Positions 1-7,599 of a stretch of DNA of 12,023 nucleotides are shown in pieces. A program made the position numbers and the translations under genes. Origin of the DNA: Chitinophagaceae bacterium (GTDB taxonomy: Bacteria; Bacteroidota; Bacteroidia; Chitinophagales; Chitinophagaceae). Every line of letters starts with the position of its first letter. Position 1 is the stretch's first letter. The notes beneath the pieces are model-generated. The model was not told where the DNA came from and searched no databases. It saw only the letters and a list, made by a program, of their open reading frames with translations. Location of the stretch: contig JAHEZA010000028.1 in NCBI GenBank assembly GCA_023251335.1, forward strand, positions 1-12,023. Reading direction: 5' to 3'.

Positions 1-102
1 TGAGCACCTGGGTAAATCAAAATTTTCAAAATACAATTTTGCTCCTATCTTTAATGCATAATCTATTGCTGCATCAATCTCAATAGATTCAATATTCAGC
101 AT
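1..102 (-). CDS. Possible 5' part of an unidentified minus-strand gene, cut by the window edge
   Basis: An open frame of 34 codons begins with ATG at 102 on the minus strand and runs off the left edge without a stop. The translation starts MLNIESIEIDAAIDYALKIG and continues to a Pro-Arg-Cys-Ser end at base 1. It has the look of an amphipathic helix followed by a strand, so it reads like real protein, but it is too short to assign to a family. It would be divergent from the gene starting at 130 with only 27 bases between the start codons, which is tight. The two forward frames that stay open for a while here (stops near 61 and 86) look less protein-like. Existence is uncertain and function unknown. 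Confidence 0.28.
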   Translation of the reverse strand, partial: MLNIESIEIDAAIDYALKIGAKLYFENFDLPRCS

Positions 103-129
103 ACATGATGTTGAAAAAAATAACTCGTT

Positions 130-609
130 ATGAAAAATTTATACAGTGTATTAAAAGTTATCATTGGTGTTATTTCAGTGCTTTTCTTGTTATCAGGCAT
201 TATATTAACAGGGCTTGCCATTTATGATTTCTTCGAAATTTTTCACAGGGTGCAGGAAAACGACACACTGGTAAACGTTGTTGCAGTTGGTTTGCTGCAG
301 GCTGTGGACCTTCTTCTGATTGCAATCGTTTTTTTCGTTCTCTCCATTGGCACCCGCTTACTTTTCAAAGATGAAGATAAAGCAATGCCGGTAAAACTTC
401 CGGACTGGCTTCGGGTAAAAGATTTCATGCAGTTGAAAGTTATTTTGTGGGAAGCCATACTTACTACGCTTGTTGTTTCTTACCTGGCTGGCATGGCCGA
501 AATCAAGATCAGGGGAGCCCAACTAGAGGTGCAAAGCCTTATACTTCCAGTCGGTATTTTTTTGGTTTCTTTAAGTTTGTATTTTTTGAAACGAGGCGAA
601 AAAAAATAG
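130..609 (+). CDS. UPF0114 / YqhA-like inner-membrane protein
   Basis: The 159-residue product has four predicted membrane segments at about residues 8-31, 49-79, 104-122 and 135-153, with short polar loops and a Lys-rich C-terminus. The segment around residues 55-80 (L-L-Q-A-V-D-L-L-L-I-A, then S-I-G-T-R-L-L-F) and the later L-W-E-A-I-L-T-T-L-V-V stretch resemble the conserved core of the UPF0114 family. That family includes E. coli YqhA, which is of similar length. The biochemical role of the family is not known, so only inner-membrane location can be inferred. The start is the first ATG in frame, followed directly by a hydrophobic helix. No Shine-Dalgarno sequence precedes it. It converges on the minus-strand gene ending at 632, with 22 bases between. 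Family assignment is from recalled motif similarity. Confidence 0.7.
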   Translation: MKNLYSVLKVIIGVISVLFLLSGIILTGLAIYDFFEIFHRVQENDTLVNVVAVGLLQAVDLLLIAIVFFVLSIGTRLLFKDEDKAMPVKLPDWLRVKDFMQLKVILWEAILTTLVVSYLAGMAEIKIRGAQLEVQSLILPVGIFLVSLSLYFLKRGEKK

Positions 610-631
610 GCAACAGTTTGAGTTACCGGAT

Positions 632-1711
632 TTATTTTAGAACTAAGTTAATTTTAAGATTCAAAAAGCTACCTAATCTATCTGAACTTTTTTGCAAATC
701 ACTTTTGGATACCTTATGTTTTCTGTCAAAAAATCCAGCCTCAATGTTTAAGGTATCTTTTTTTATTTCGCGTTTCCACAATCCCGCTACTTGTCCATTA
801 ATCACTATCGTTGGCCAAAAGATTCCATTGTTGGAAAATGCTTTCCCGTGATGTTCCCTGGTTATCGCAGGAGTTCTGTCTTTATAACTTATCAAAAATT
901 CATCAAAAGCAGGAAGCAAAAAGATAGATTCTTTAAACTTTTTCGGGAAAGAAAATGAATTTGGAAACCAATATTCTGTTGAGTCTGTTTTTTCAGAAAC
1001 AAATTTATCTTTTATCATTTCCAATGCATGCTTCGCATCCGTAATCGTTAAGCCAGACCACCATATAAAGTCATGTAACGTAGCAGGGCAATGGCTTTCA
1101 AAATATTTTGTTGCAAGTGTAAATAAAGATTCTTCTTTCGATAAATGCTTTGGCGTTTTAACTCTTTCTTCCAGCAATGCATAAGTTGTTTGCTTTTCTT
1201 TCATTTTTCCGCTGCAAATAATTTTTTCCAGTTCTGCATTCATTAAAATATGCGACGCACGGTTTTCGTCAGTTGCTATTTTTGATTTATTCAGTTCAAT
1301 TATCAATTCTTTGCGGGTTGCATGCTTGGCCGAACTCAAAAAGCGTTCAATTGTTTTATTACATTTTTTTAGAACTTTTTCCGTGAGCTCCAGTTGATTG
1401 TTCCTTCCTCTCATCGAAGCTTTCAGTCGGGCCGCCGATAATTCAAGCATCCAAGAAATATCGTCAGCAGATACAAAATGCCATGTTGGCCTTAATACAT
1501 GTACCCTTATAATTTCTCCGGAATTGATTGCGGCATCTATGTTTCCTTCAGTTGCTTTATTTAATCGTAAGCCTATTGCCCATTTAGCCATATTAAAGTC
1601 CTGCGCCTGCATAGCAGCCATTTTGTTTACAAGTTCTTTCGCGGATGCTAATTTAGGGTTTTCAATTTGTTGCGAGAGCAGCCGGAGCTTGCCAATATCT
1701 TTTTGATTCAT
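632..1711 (-). CDS. Winged-helix DNA-binding protein of the AlkZ/YcaQ DNA glycosylase-like family (HTH_42)
   Basis: The product fits the winged helix DNA-binding family (Pfam HTH_42) that contains the interstrand-crosslink glycosylases AlkZ/AZL and YcaQ. Visible landmarks are an N-terminal helix with D-I-G-K-L-R-L-L-S-Q-Q, then M-Q-A-Q-D with Gln35 and Gln37, then R-P-T-W-H-F-V-S near residue 75, a W-W-S-G-L-T segment in the middle, and L-L-P-A-F-D-E-F-L-I near residue 270. In AZL the paired glutamines of the Q-x-Q motif are catalytic, and here they sit at nearly the same positions. I placed the start at the ATG at 1711 (359 aa). The frame is open to 1777, but the extra 22 residues are not typical of the family, whose members begin close to the I-x-x-L-R-L helix. 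Most members are uncharacterised, so the glycosylase activity is an inference. Confidence 0.75.
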   Translation of the reverse strand: MNQKDIGKLRLLSQQIENPKLASAKELVNKMAAMQAQDFNMAKWAIGLRLNKATEGNIDAAINSGEIIRVHVLRPTWHFVSADDISWMLELSAARLKASMRGRNNQLELTEKVLKKCNKTIERFLSSAKHATRKELIIELNKSKIATDENRASHILMNAELEKIICSGKMKEKQTTYALLEERVKTPKHLSKEESLFTLATKYFESHCPATLHDFIWWSGLTITDAKHALEMIKDKFVSEKTDSTEYWFPNSFSFPKKFKESIFLLPAFDEFLISYKDRTPAITREHHGKAFSNNGIFWPTIVINGQVAGLWKREIKKDTLNIEAGFFDRKHKVSKSDLQKSSDRLGSFLNLKINLVLK

Positions 1712-1777
1712 CGAACAATGAGTTGTAAGTAGTAAAAAGAGAATGAACTTTTTAACTTCGATTTTGATAGTAAACAA

Positions 1778-1912
1778 AAAATCAGAATTTGATTTGATTA
1801 AAAGGATTCATCTAATTCCGATTCGCAACAGTAACCGAACAAATAACACGAATTCCTAATCAACCAATTAACTAAAACATCCAACAATATAACAATCCAT
1901 CAATACAGCAAT
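1778..1912. other. Intergenic gap, no feature seen
   Basis: This AT-rich stretch separates two tandem minus-strand genes. I saw no clear promoter match of the TAnnTTTG type for the downstream winged-helix gene, no hairpin with a T-run after the Lrp gene, and no small open frame with convincing protein character. Confidence 0.5.
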
Positions 1913-2419
1913 TTACTCCTCCCATACTACCTGGTGCGTTTGCTTTATTATTCCCATAACAAAAATGCTTTGTACATGGCCTACATTCTCTATCTCACTT
2001 AACTTATTCACATGAAAATCATAATATGCATTCATATCTTCACAAACTACTTTGAGCATAAAATCAAACTCGCCCGAAATGCTAAAACATTCGATCACTT
2101 CATTTAAATCATTAATTGTTTGTATAAATTTCATACCCGCATTTTTTCCATGTTGTTTTAAAGAAACATAACAAATTACGGTAAGGCCTTTTTTCACCTT
2201 TGCGTTATCAACCAGTGTGGCGTATTGTTTTATGATTCCCGACTCTTCCATTCGCTTGATTCGCTCATGTACCGGCGTTGTACTCAGGTGAATTTTCTCT
2301 GAAATTTCTTTCACCGTTATCCTGGCATTCTCCTGGAGTAACCTCAAAATAGAAAGATCTTTTTTATCAGGCATATAACCCGGGGTTGCCACTTCTTCTT
2401 TTGGGCTTATAGATTTCAT
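1913..2419 (-). CDS. Lrp/AsnC family transcriptional regulator
   Basis: This is a 168-residue Lrp/AsnC protein. Residues about 18-66 form the winged helix-turn-helix (D-L-S-I-L-R-L-L-Q-E-N-A-R-I-T, then the recognition helix L-S-T-T-P-V-H-E-R-I-K-R). Residues about 75-160 form the RAM/AsnC ligand-binding and oligomerisation domain, with the typical S-G-E-F-D-F-M-L turn. Such proteins bind DNA as dimers to octamers and respond to amino acids or related metabolites. The N-terminus is about 15 residues longer than usual. Met16 (ATG at 2374) is an alternative start, but a promoter match at 2460-2467 is compatible with 2419. It is divergent from ahcY, so control of ahcY or the methionine cycle, plus autoregulation, is plausible but inferred. 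The ligand cannot be read from sequence. Confidence 0.93.
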   Translation of the reverse strand: MKSISPKEEVATPGYMPDKKDLSILRLLQENARITVKEISEKIHLSTTPVHERIKRMEESGIIKQYATLVDNAKVKKGLTVICYVSLKQHGKNAGMKFIQTINDLNEVIECFSISGEFDFMLKVVCEDMNAYYDFHVNKLSEIENVGHVQSIFVMGIIKQTHQVVWEE

Positions 2420-2459
2420 GCTTTATTTAGCTTTTATTCTTTTACATAAGAGAATTGTA

Positions 2460-2467
2460 CAAATCTA
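2460..2467 (-). promoter_or_regulatory. Putative -7 element of the lrp-like gene promoter
   Basis: Read on the minus strand the bases are TAGATTTG, an exact match to the Bacteroidota -7 consensus TAnnTTTG. Transcription would begin near 2453-2456, giving a leader of about 35 nt. The upstream -33 TTG is not clear. This 8-mer pattern is expected by chance roughly a dozen times in a window this size, so position is the main support. Confidence 0.45.
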
Positions 2468-2470
2468 TCC

Positions 2471-2516
2471 TAAAATACATAAACACATTAGTATTTTATC
2501 CTGATAATTGTATTTT
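2471..2516. promoter_or_regulatory. Candidate operator: three GTATTTT-type half-sites between lrp-like gene and ahcY
   Basis: TAAAATAC at 2471-2478 and GTATTTTA at 2491-2498 are perfect 8-bp inverted arms with a 12-bp spacer, so their centres are 20 bp apart. A third copy, GTATTTT, lies at 2510-2516 in the same direction as the second and 19 bp further on. Spacing of about two helical turns is what an Lrp-type multimer needs to contact one DNA face. The sites cover the region where both divergent promoters would bind RNA polymerase. Binding by the adjacent regulator is an inference, and the AT-rich context raises the chance of coincidence. Confidence 0.4.
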
Positions 2517-2518
2517 TG
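2511..2518 (+). promoter_or_regulatory. Putative -7 element of the ahcY promoter
   Basis: TATTTTTG matches the Bacteroidota TAnnTTTG element exactly. The predicted transcription start near 2522-2524 gives an A-rich leader of about 22-24 nt before the ATG at 2546. The leader has no Shine-Dalgarno sequence. The -33 region (TTAG near 2488) is weak. The element overlaps the third GTATTTT half-site, so a bound regulator could block it. Confidence 0.55.
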
Positions 2519-2545
2519 CAAACCTAAAAAAATAAACGTTTCATT

Positions 2546-3874
2546 ATGTCAACAGTTACGAAAAACGCAATTGATTTCAGCCTTAAAAATAAGGTGAAAG
2601 ATATGAGCCTCGCTACGTGGGGCCGCAAAGAAATAAAACTTGCCGAAGCAGAAATGCCGGGACTTATGGCGCTACGCGCAGAGTTTGGAAAAGACAAGCC
2701 ATTAAAAGGCGCGCGCATCGCAGGTTGTCTTCACATGACAATTCAAACCGCAGTACTTATTGAAACTTTAATAGACTTGGGTGCAGAAGTAAAATGGAGT
2801 TCGTGCAATATTTTTTCTACACAAGACCAGGCTGCAGCCGCGATTGCAGCAGAAGGCATTGGCGTATTTGCATGGAAAGGGCAAACACAGGAGGAAAGCG
2901 ATTGGTGCATTGAACAAACATTATTTTTCGGAAGTGAAGATCGTCCGTTGAATATGATCCTTGATGACGGCGGCGATTTAACCAATATGGTTTTTGATCA
3001 ATACCCTGAACTGATTCAACACGTAAAAGGCTTATCAGAAGAAACTACCACAGGGGTTCACAGGTTGTATGAAAGAATGGAAAAAGGCACGCTTCCCATT
3101 CCTGCAATCAACATCAATGATTCTGTTACCAAATCAAAATTTGATAATAAATACGGATGCAAAGAAAGTTTGGTGGATGCAATCAGAAGAGCGACTGACG
3201 TGATGATGGCAGGGAAAGTAGCTGTGGTGGGCGGTTACGGCGATGTAGGAAAGGGTTCTGCGGCAAGTCTGCGTGGCGCGGGAGCAAGAGTGATCGTAAC
3301 AGAAATTGATCCGATCTGCGCGTTGCAGGCCGCAATGGACGGCTATGAAGTGAAGAAAATGATTGACGCTGTAAAAGAAGCTGATATAATTGTTACCGCT
3401 TCCGGTTGCAGGGATTTGATTACTGAAGCACATTTCAAAGAAATGAAAGATAAAGCCATTGTATGCAACATCGGACATTTCGATATTGAAATAGATATGG
3501 CATGGCTGAATAAAAATTATGGCAACACAAAAGATACGATCAAGCCGCAGGTAGATAAATATACGATCGATGGAAAAGATATCATTGTTTTGGCAGAAGG
3601 CCGTTTGGTAAACCTTGGTTGCGCTACCGGCCATCCAAGTTTTGTAATGAGTAATTCGTTTACCAACCAGGTGTTGGCACAACTGGAGTTGTGGCAGCAT
3701 TCAGCTAATTATGAAAATAAAGTGTATGTGCTTCCAAAACATTTGGATGAAAAAGTAGCCCGTTTACATTTAAGCAAAATTGGTGTAGTACTGGATGAAC
3801 TTTCCGATACACAAAGCGCTTATTTAAATATTCCGAAAGCAGGCCCATATAAGCCTGAGATGTATAGATATTAA
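2546..3874 (+). CDS. ahcY: Adenosylhomocysteinase (S-adenosylhomocysteine hydrolase)
   Basis: This cytosolic enzyme reversibly hydrolyses S-adenosylhomocysteine to adenosine and homocysteine with a tightly bound NAD cofactor. It clears the inhibitory by-product of methyl transfer and feeds the methionine cycle. The 442-residue length is normal for bacteria. Seen motifs include H-M-T-I-Q-T-A-V-L near residue 63, [12 protein letters not shown] near residue 85, [12 protein letters not shown] with Lys196, Asp200 and Asn201 matching known active-site residues, the NAD fold G-G-Y-G-D-V-G-K-G at 229-237, [10 protein letters not shown] near the C-terminus, and a terminal Y-R-Y. The first ATG gives the expected N-terminus. 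It is divergent from an Lrp-type regulator, has its own promoter match, and is followed by an intrinsic terminator, so it is probably monocistronic. Confidence 0.98.
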   Translation: MSTVTKNAIDFSLKNKVKDMSLATWGRKEIKLAEAEMPGLMALRAEFGKDKPLKGARIAGCLHMTIQTAVLIETLIDLGAEVKWSSCNIFSTQDQAAAAIAAEGIGVFAWKGQTQEESDWCIEQTLFFGSEDRPLNMILDDGGDLTNMVFDQYPELIQHVKGLSEETTTGVHRLYERMEKGTLPIPAININDSVTKSKFDNKYGCKESLVDAIRRATDVMMAGKVAVVGGYGDVGKGSAASLRGAGARVIVTEIDPICALQAAMDGYEVKKMIDAVKEADIIVTASGCRDLITEAHFKEMKDKAIVCNIGHFDIEIDMAWLNKNYGNTKDTIKPQVDKYTIDGKDIIVLAEGRLVNLGCATGHPSFVMSNSFTNQVLAQLELWQHSANYENKVYVLPKHLDEKVARLHLSKIGVVLDELSDTQSAYLNIPKAGPYKPEMYRY

Positions 3875-3913
3875 TATTGTGACGATTGTCAACCGATTAC
3901 CGTCAACCCGGAG

Positions 3914-3945
3914 ACCCGCTTTGAGAAAGGTGGGTTTTTTATTTT
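3914..3945 (+). terminator. Rho-independent terminator of ahcY
   Basis: ACCCGCTTT at 3914-3922 pairs with AAAGGTGGGT at 3926-3935 around a GAG loop, with one bulged G and one G-U pair. Six T residues end at 3940 and are followed by ATTTT. It begins 39 bases after the ahcY stop codon. Confidence 0.82.
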
Positions 3946-3966
3946 AATGATAACGGGAGGCTTTCC

Positions 3967-3974
3967 TACATTTG
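3967..3974 (+). promoter_or_regulatory. Putative -7 promoter element for the gene at 3998
   Basis: TACATTTG matches TAnnTTTG exactly and lies just after the ahcY terminator, where a new transcription unit is expected. Initiation near 3978-3980 leaves a leader of about 20 nt before the ATG at 3998. It also argues against the upstream in-frame ATG at 3947, which would lie before the transcript start. The -33 region is weak. Confidence 0.5.
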
Positions 3975-3997
3975 TTTCAATTTATAATCGAAATAAA

Positions 3998-4423
3998 ATG
4001 CAACAAAACAAACCCAAACTTGATATCATCAACATGCTGCTGGAAGATTGTATTATGGCATTTCCCGTATCGTCATTTGTGATCAGCATTTACCAGCAAT
4101 ATCAAAAACGGGGCTGGCTCAGCAAAAAACAATTGCAGGGTTTGTACGACAAGGCATCAAAAATAAACGGAGTCCTCCCCGGACGGCTGGCAGCGTTGGA
4201 ATCCATCATAAAAAAAATGCCGACGAGGCAAAAATCGGAGCTTCCGGAAAATAAACCCATGTTTGAAAGGGATGAAGCAGCAGGCAAACAAATTGATGCA
4301 ATTCTTACGCGATATCCTCAACACAAAAGAGTCTTATTTTTGAAAGCGAAATACGATCATAACGAAACACTTTCTCCTTTAGAAAGTGCTGAATTAAAAA
4401 AATTCAGCAAAATGCTTTCATAA
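3998..4423 (+). CDS. Hypothetical protein with a W-L-S-x-K-Q helical module
   Basis: I do not recognise this 141-residue protein as a named family. It is mostly helical and has no signal peptide or membrane segment. Residues about 19-47 read as an F-V-I-S-I-Y-Q-Q-Y-Q-K-R-G-W-L-S-K-K-Q-L pattern, recalling short helical modules seen beside DNA-metabolism proteins in phages and bacteria, but this similarity is too loose to name a function. The C-terminal half is charged and rich in Lys and Glu, with a second helix pair ending in F-S-K-M-L-S. The frame extends up to an ATG at 3947, but a promoter match at 3967-3974 and the A-rich leader favour 3998. It is separated from ahcY by a terminator, so it is likely its own unit. 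Confidence 0.72.
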   Translation: MQQNKPKLDIINMLLEDCIMAFPVSSFVISIYQQYQKRGWLSKKQLQGLYDKASKINGVLPGRLAALESIIKKMPTRQKSELPENKPMFERDEAAGKQIDAILTRYPQHKRVLFLKAKYDHNETLSPLESAELKKFSKMLS

Positions 4424-4437
4424 TTCAATTTTTTTTT
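4382..4437 (+). terminator. Possible terminator overlapping the end of the gene at 3998-4423
   Basis: TGCTGAATT (4387-4395) and AATTCAGCA (4401-4409) form a perfect 9-bp stem around five A residues. The outer arms GAAAG (4382-4386) and CTTTC (4415-4419) can extend it past a 5-nt bulge. A run of nine T residues lies at 4429-4437, about nine bases beyond the stem. That distance is longer than in a typical intrinsic terminator, and the stem lies in the last codons, so this is tentative. Confidence 0.38.
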
Positions 4438-4582
4438 AGTTCTTTGTTTTCACAACGAATTACAGTTGTGGTTCTCACCAATATTTGTATATAAAGGCCT
4501 ATTCCAATTTTTGATTTTCGGATAAATCATCTGACAAATTAATTTCTAGATCTATTCAGGAAGAAATAAAAAATTAGGCAAT

Positions 4583-4903
4583 ATGGCGAAATCTTTACAA
4601 CAGGAAATTCTAATTGTTACGGGCACATCATTTTCATCTAACCTGTGTGGAATCAAATTAAAAAACAACAACAGGATTTACACAGAGACGGAGCATCTGC
4701 AGGAAGCCTGCTGGGATGGACAACTGCCGCGAATTCTTCCTGAAATTTGCCCCTGGGCTTTCGAAAATAAAGAATTGTATATATGGCGGGTGAAAGAAAA
4801 TAAATCTGCAATAGAAATCGACATTGCTGATGTGCCGGGAACGATGGAAAAAGCTCTCTCAATAGACCCCACCTCGTTCATGCAGGTAAAACTGATGAAT
4901 TAG
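4583..4903 (+). CDS. Hypothetical small protein
   Basis: The 106-residue product is not recognised. It begins at ATG 4583 after a 159-base gap and has no signal peptide or membrane helix. It looks like a small mixed alpha/beta cytosolic protein: a beta-like start (I-L-I-V-T-G-T-S-F), three cysteines at 22, 43 and 56, and a Trp-rich middle with W-D-G-Q-L-P-R and C-P-W-A-F-E-N. A strand-like E-L-Y-I-W-R-V follows. The three cysteines do not form a recognisable metal-binding pattern. It converges on the outer-membrane protein gene ending at 4927, with 23 bases between. A degenerate promoter (AATATTTG at 4480-4487) might serve it. Protein-like composition supports a real gene, but the role is unknown. 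Confidence 0.6.
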   Translation: MAKSLQQEILIVTGTSFSSNLCGIKLKNNNRIYTETEHLQEACWDGQLPRILPEICPWAFENKELYIWRVKENKSAIEIDIADVPGTMEKALSIDPTSFMQVKLMN

Positions 4904-4926
4904 GGCAAACTTCAATCAAATCACTT

Positions 4927-7509
4927 TTATCCGTTATCCTCACTATTACTACTGCTATTTTTTTTGAATAACGAAAAATCAGCATCACCAAATTTATAAC
5001 TAAACGTAAGGCGGAAATTCCTTACTCTCCACCGGCTATAAGCTTCCTGGTAAAAAGTTTCAGTATCGTAGATGACACCATAGCGTTGTGAATTAAAAAT
5101 ATCATTTATGCTAAATGAAATCGTACCCTTATTATCTTTGAATAAATCTTTTCGCATCGCAAAGTCAGCTTCAAACCGTTCAAGTCTTTTCCCTTGTGGT
5201 ATTACCCTGGGCGAATGGTAATCTGCCCTGAACTGAAATGCGAGTTTGTTAAAAACCGACGATTCATTCTTTGTACTTATTTTATAATCAGCATTAAATT
5301 TCGCGCTCCAGTTAAATCCTTCGTTACTCAGGTTCATAGAATCGCCGCCTGCATTTACAATTCTATAGCCCAGGTAAGCTGAAGGCGATATCGTAAAATC
5401 TTTTGCCAGTTTTTGCTGAAGTGTTAGCTCAACACCAACCTGGTTCACATTATCGGCATTAATAAACGTGTTTACAATAGCATTGGGATCTACCCCCGCA
5501 TCCTGTAAATGCTGATACTGTTCAGCGCTTATTGTATCGCTATAGCGGGTAATATCTCCCAGCGTGTTTCTGTAAGAAATGGTTCCAAGGAAGTTGCTGT
5601 TATTTTTGAAATTTTTGCTGTAGTTAAATTCTAATGAATTGGTAAACTCTGGTTGTAACCTGGGATTACCCACCTGGATGTTCAAAGGGTCATTGATATC
5701 AAAAAACGGATTCAACTGCCAGAAATCCGGCCTTCGTACCTTCCTTGCATAATTCAGTTGAATTTCATCATTTTCGCCTAATTTTCTGGAAAGATAAAGG
5801 CTTGGAAAAAGTACATCCCAAATATTTTTTAATGATGAAGGATATTCATAACCAAACTTTCTTGCACTGTCAATAAGTGTTCCGGCAAATTTTGAATATT
5901 CGCCCCTAAGCCCGGCCTGGTAACCGATATTTTTTAATATGCCAGTATAAGTAAAATAAGCAGCCTGTACATTTTCTGTGTATTTGTAATTATTGCTCAA
6001 TGGAAGTTTTGTTTCCGTATTTCCATCTACAGAAAATGAGTTAAAATAACTTTCATAGTTATTTGTAAAACTTCGCAAGCCTGCTTCCAGTTTTTTATTT
6101 TCTCCAAGCGGATTTACATAATCAACTTTTGCTGTCAGCTGGTTGTTATTATTAGCTCCATCGTTTTGGACATGACTTAAGTCTCCAGTCTGTGTGCCAT
6201 CCGGATTGTAGAATGAATTCAGAATCGTAGCATAATTTTTCACGTTTCCATAGTTGGCATTTAACGTCACATCAAGCGTCTCTCCGTCTTTAGGAAACTT
6301 ATGAGTGTATAATAATTGGGTATTGTTCCTGTTAAATTGAAAACCCTGATCCGCGGTGCGTGTTCCATATTTTTCCAGTATTTTATTGCTGTCTTTATAT
6401 TGTTGTTCCTGGTATTGATATGTTTTGAAACGACCAACCACAAAGCCTTGCGATAATGTAATCGTATTCCTGTTATCAAGAAAATAATCAGCGCCAAATC
6501 GTATAGAACTAAACTTTCGTTCGCGTTCATTATTAGTGTTCTGATCAAAATAATCAGTTATTACACCCTTGTTCTTATTTTCTCTTAAGCTATTTGCTTT
6601 TGAGTTATCATCGGAATAGCTATAATTCCCGTTCACAAAAAAATTAAATTTCCCCTGGCGCAAATTCAGATTGGCATTACCCGAATATCGCTTTGGCGTT
6701 CCCCATGTTAATGATGCGATCCCATTAAGTCCGTGTCGTCTATTTTTTTTGAGAATAATATTGATTATACCACCACTGCTCGACGCATCATATTTTGCCG
6801 AAGGATTAGAAATAATTTCAATTCTATCAATATCATCTGAAGCTATCTGATCTAACGTAAGAATCGTTGGGCGTCCATCTATAAAAATGGTCGGGCTTGA
6901 ATTTCTTAGTTCTATATTTCCATCCACATCTACAGAAACCGAAGGGATATTTTTCATCACGTCCACTGCGGTGCCGCCTTTAGAAGTAATGCTTTTATCT
7001 ACGTCGAATACTTTCTTATCAATGCCCAAAGTCATAGCGGGCCGTTGGGCAACAATAGTAATAGCAGCTAACTTTTCATGTTCTCTTGACATGATAATAT
7101 TCCCCATATCTTTTTGCACGTTAATTGCAGAGTCTTTAGATACTTCAACTGGAATTGTAAAGTCTTTGGAATAAGGCGCGTATCCAATTGCTGAAATCTT
7201 AATTTCCAGATCTTTATTTAAAGAGATTTTATCGAAAGAAAAATCGCCATTGGTTTTGCTTAACATGAATCTGATCAAGGAATCTTGCGCCTGTCCTGTA
7301 CTGGGATTTGTAATTTTTTCAAACAACTGTACCGATGCCGCCTCAATACCTTTGTTGGTTTGGATGTCTATTATTCTGCCAAAAATATGATTGCCCGGCT
7401 TTGAATGTTCAATGGTCACCTCCGGCTCAGGAATCGGTTCCCTGTCAATTTGCGCCGATAAAAAATTTGAAAAAAAAGTGAATGTAAAAAATAAAATAAA
7501 ATATTTCAT
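4927..7509 (-). CDS. Outer-membrane beta-barrel protein (TonB-dependent receptor-like, OMP_b-brl_3 type)
   Basis: The 860-residue product has a signal peptide ending L-S-A-Q near residue 20. A carboxypeptidase-regulatory-like beta domain covers about 40-125 (I-F-G-R-I-I-D, then N-G-D-F-S-F, then I-S-A-I-G-Y). A plug-like domain covers about 150-260, with D-V-M-K-N-I-P-S-V-S-V-D-V-D-G and I-F-I-D-G-R-P, ending in S-S-S-G-G-I-I-N-I-I-L-K-K. The rest is a long series of amphipathic strands rich in Asn, Tyr and aromatic residues, typical of the Bacteroidota outer-membrane beta-barrel family. The last strand, R-L-T-F-S-Y-K-F-G, is followed by a polar 15-residue tail. The substrate is unknown. No SusD-like lipoprotein or polysaccharide enzyme is adjacent, so it does not look like part of a glycan utilisation locus. 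It appears to be transcribed alone. Confidence 0.88.
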   Translation of the reverse strand: MKYFILFFTFTFFSNFLSAQIDREPIPEPEVTIEHSKPGNHIFGRIIDIQTNKGIEAASVQLFEKITNPSTGQAQDSLIRFMLSKTNGDFSFDKISLNKDLEIKISAIGYAPYSKDFTIPVEVSKDSAINVQKDMGNIIMSREHEKLAAITIVAQRPAMTLGIDKKVFDVDKSITSKGGTAVDVMKNIPSVSVDVDGNIELRNSSPTIFIDGRPTILTLDQIASDDIDRIEIISNPSAKYDASSSGGIINIILKKNRRHGLNGIASLTWGTPKRYSGNANLNLRQGKFNFFVNGNYSYSDDNSKANSLRENKNKGVITDYFDQNTNNERERKFSSIRFGADYFLDNRNTITLSQGFVVGRFKTYQYQEQQYKDSNKILEKYGTRTADQGFQFNRNNTQLLYTHKFPKDGETLDVTLNANYGNVKNYATILNSFYNPDGTQTGDLSHVQNDGANNNNQLTAKVDYVNPLGENKKLEAGLRSFTNNYESYFNSFSVDGNTETKLPLSNNYKYTENVQAAYFTYTGILKNIGYQAGLRGEYSKFAGTLIDSARKFGYEYPSSLKNIWDVLFPSLYLSRKLGENDEIQLNYARKVRRPDFWQLNPFFDINDPLNIQVGNPRLQPEFTNSLEFNYSKNFKNNSNFLGTISYRNTLGDITRYSDTISAEQYQHLQDAGVDPNAIVNTFINADNVNQVGVELTLQQKLAKDFTISPSAYLGYRIVNAGGDSMNLSNEGFNWSAKFNADYKISTKNESSVFNKLAFQFRADYHSPRVIPQGKRLERFEADFAMRKDLFKDNKGTISFSINDIFNSQRYGVIYDTETFYQEAYSRWRVRNFRLTFSYKFGDADFSLFKKNSSSNSEDNG

Positions 7510-7599
7510 GTAAAATAAAATTCATCAATACCATTAAGGATTGAAAAGATGAAAAATAGCTTTTAAGACAAATCAAAAAAGCGCTCCCTGATAGAAATA

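Noticed and set aside
447..851. Forward open frame across the end of the YqhA-like gene and the end of the winged-helix gene
   Set aside because: It overlaps two convincing genes in other frames and its translation has no protein-like pattern.
1712..1777. N-terminal extension of the winged-helix protein as a signal peptide
   Set aside because: The 22 extra residues are hydrophobic, but family members start near the I-x-x-L-R-L helix, and a DNA-binding protein should not be exported.
3134..3700. Long minus-strand open frame of 188 codons inside ahcY
   Set aside because: It is fully antisense to a clear ahcY gene and has Cys- and His-rich, non-globular composition typical of an antisense frame.
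3947..3997. Upstream ATG at 3947 as the start of the hypothetical gene
   Set aside because: It overlaps the tail of the ahcY terminator region and lies upstream of the promoter match at 3967-3974.
4451..4470. CACAAC/GTTGTG hairpin as a terminator
   Set aside because: It has only 6-bp arms with an 8-nt loop and no T-run after it on the plus strand. On the minus strand it would follow no gene.
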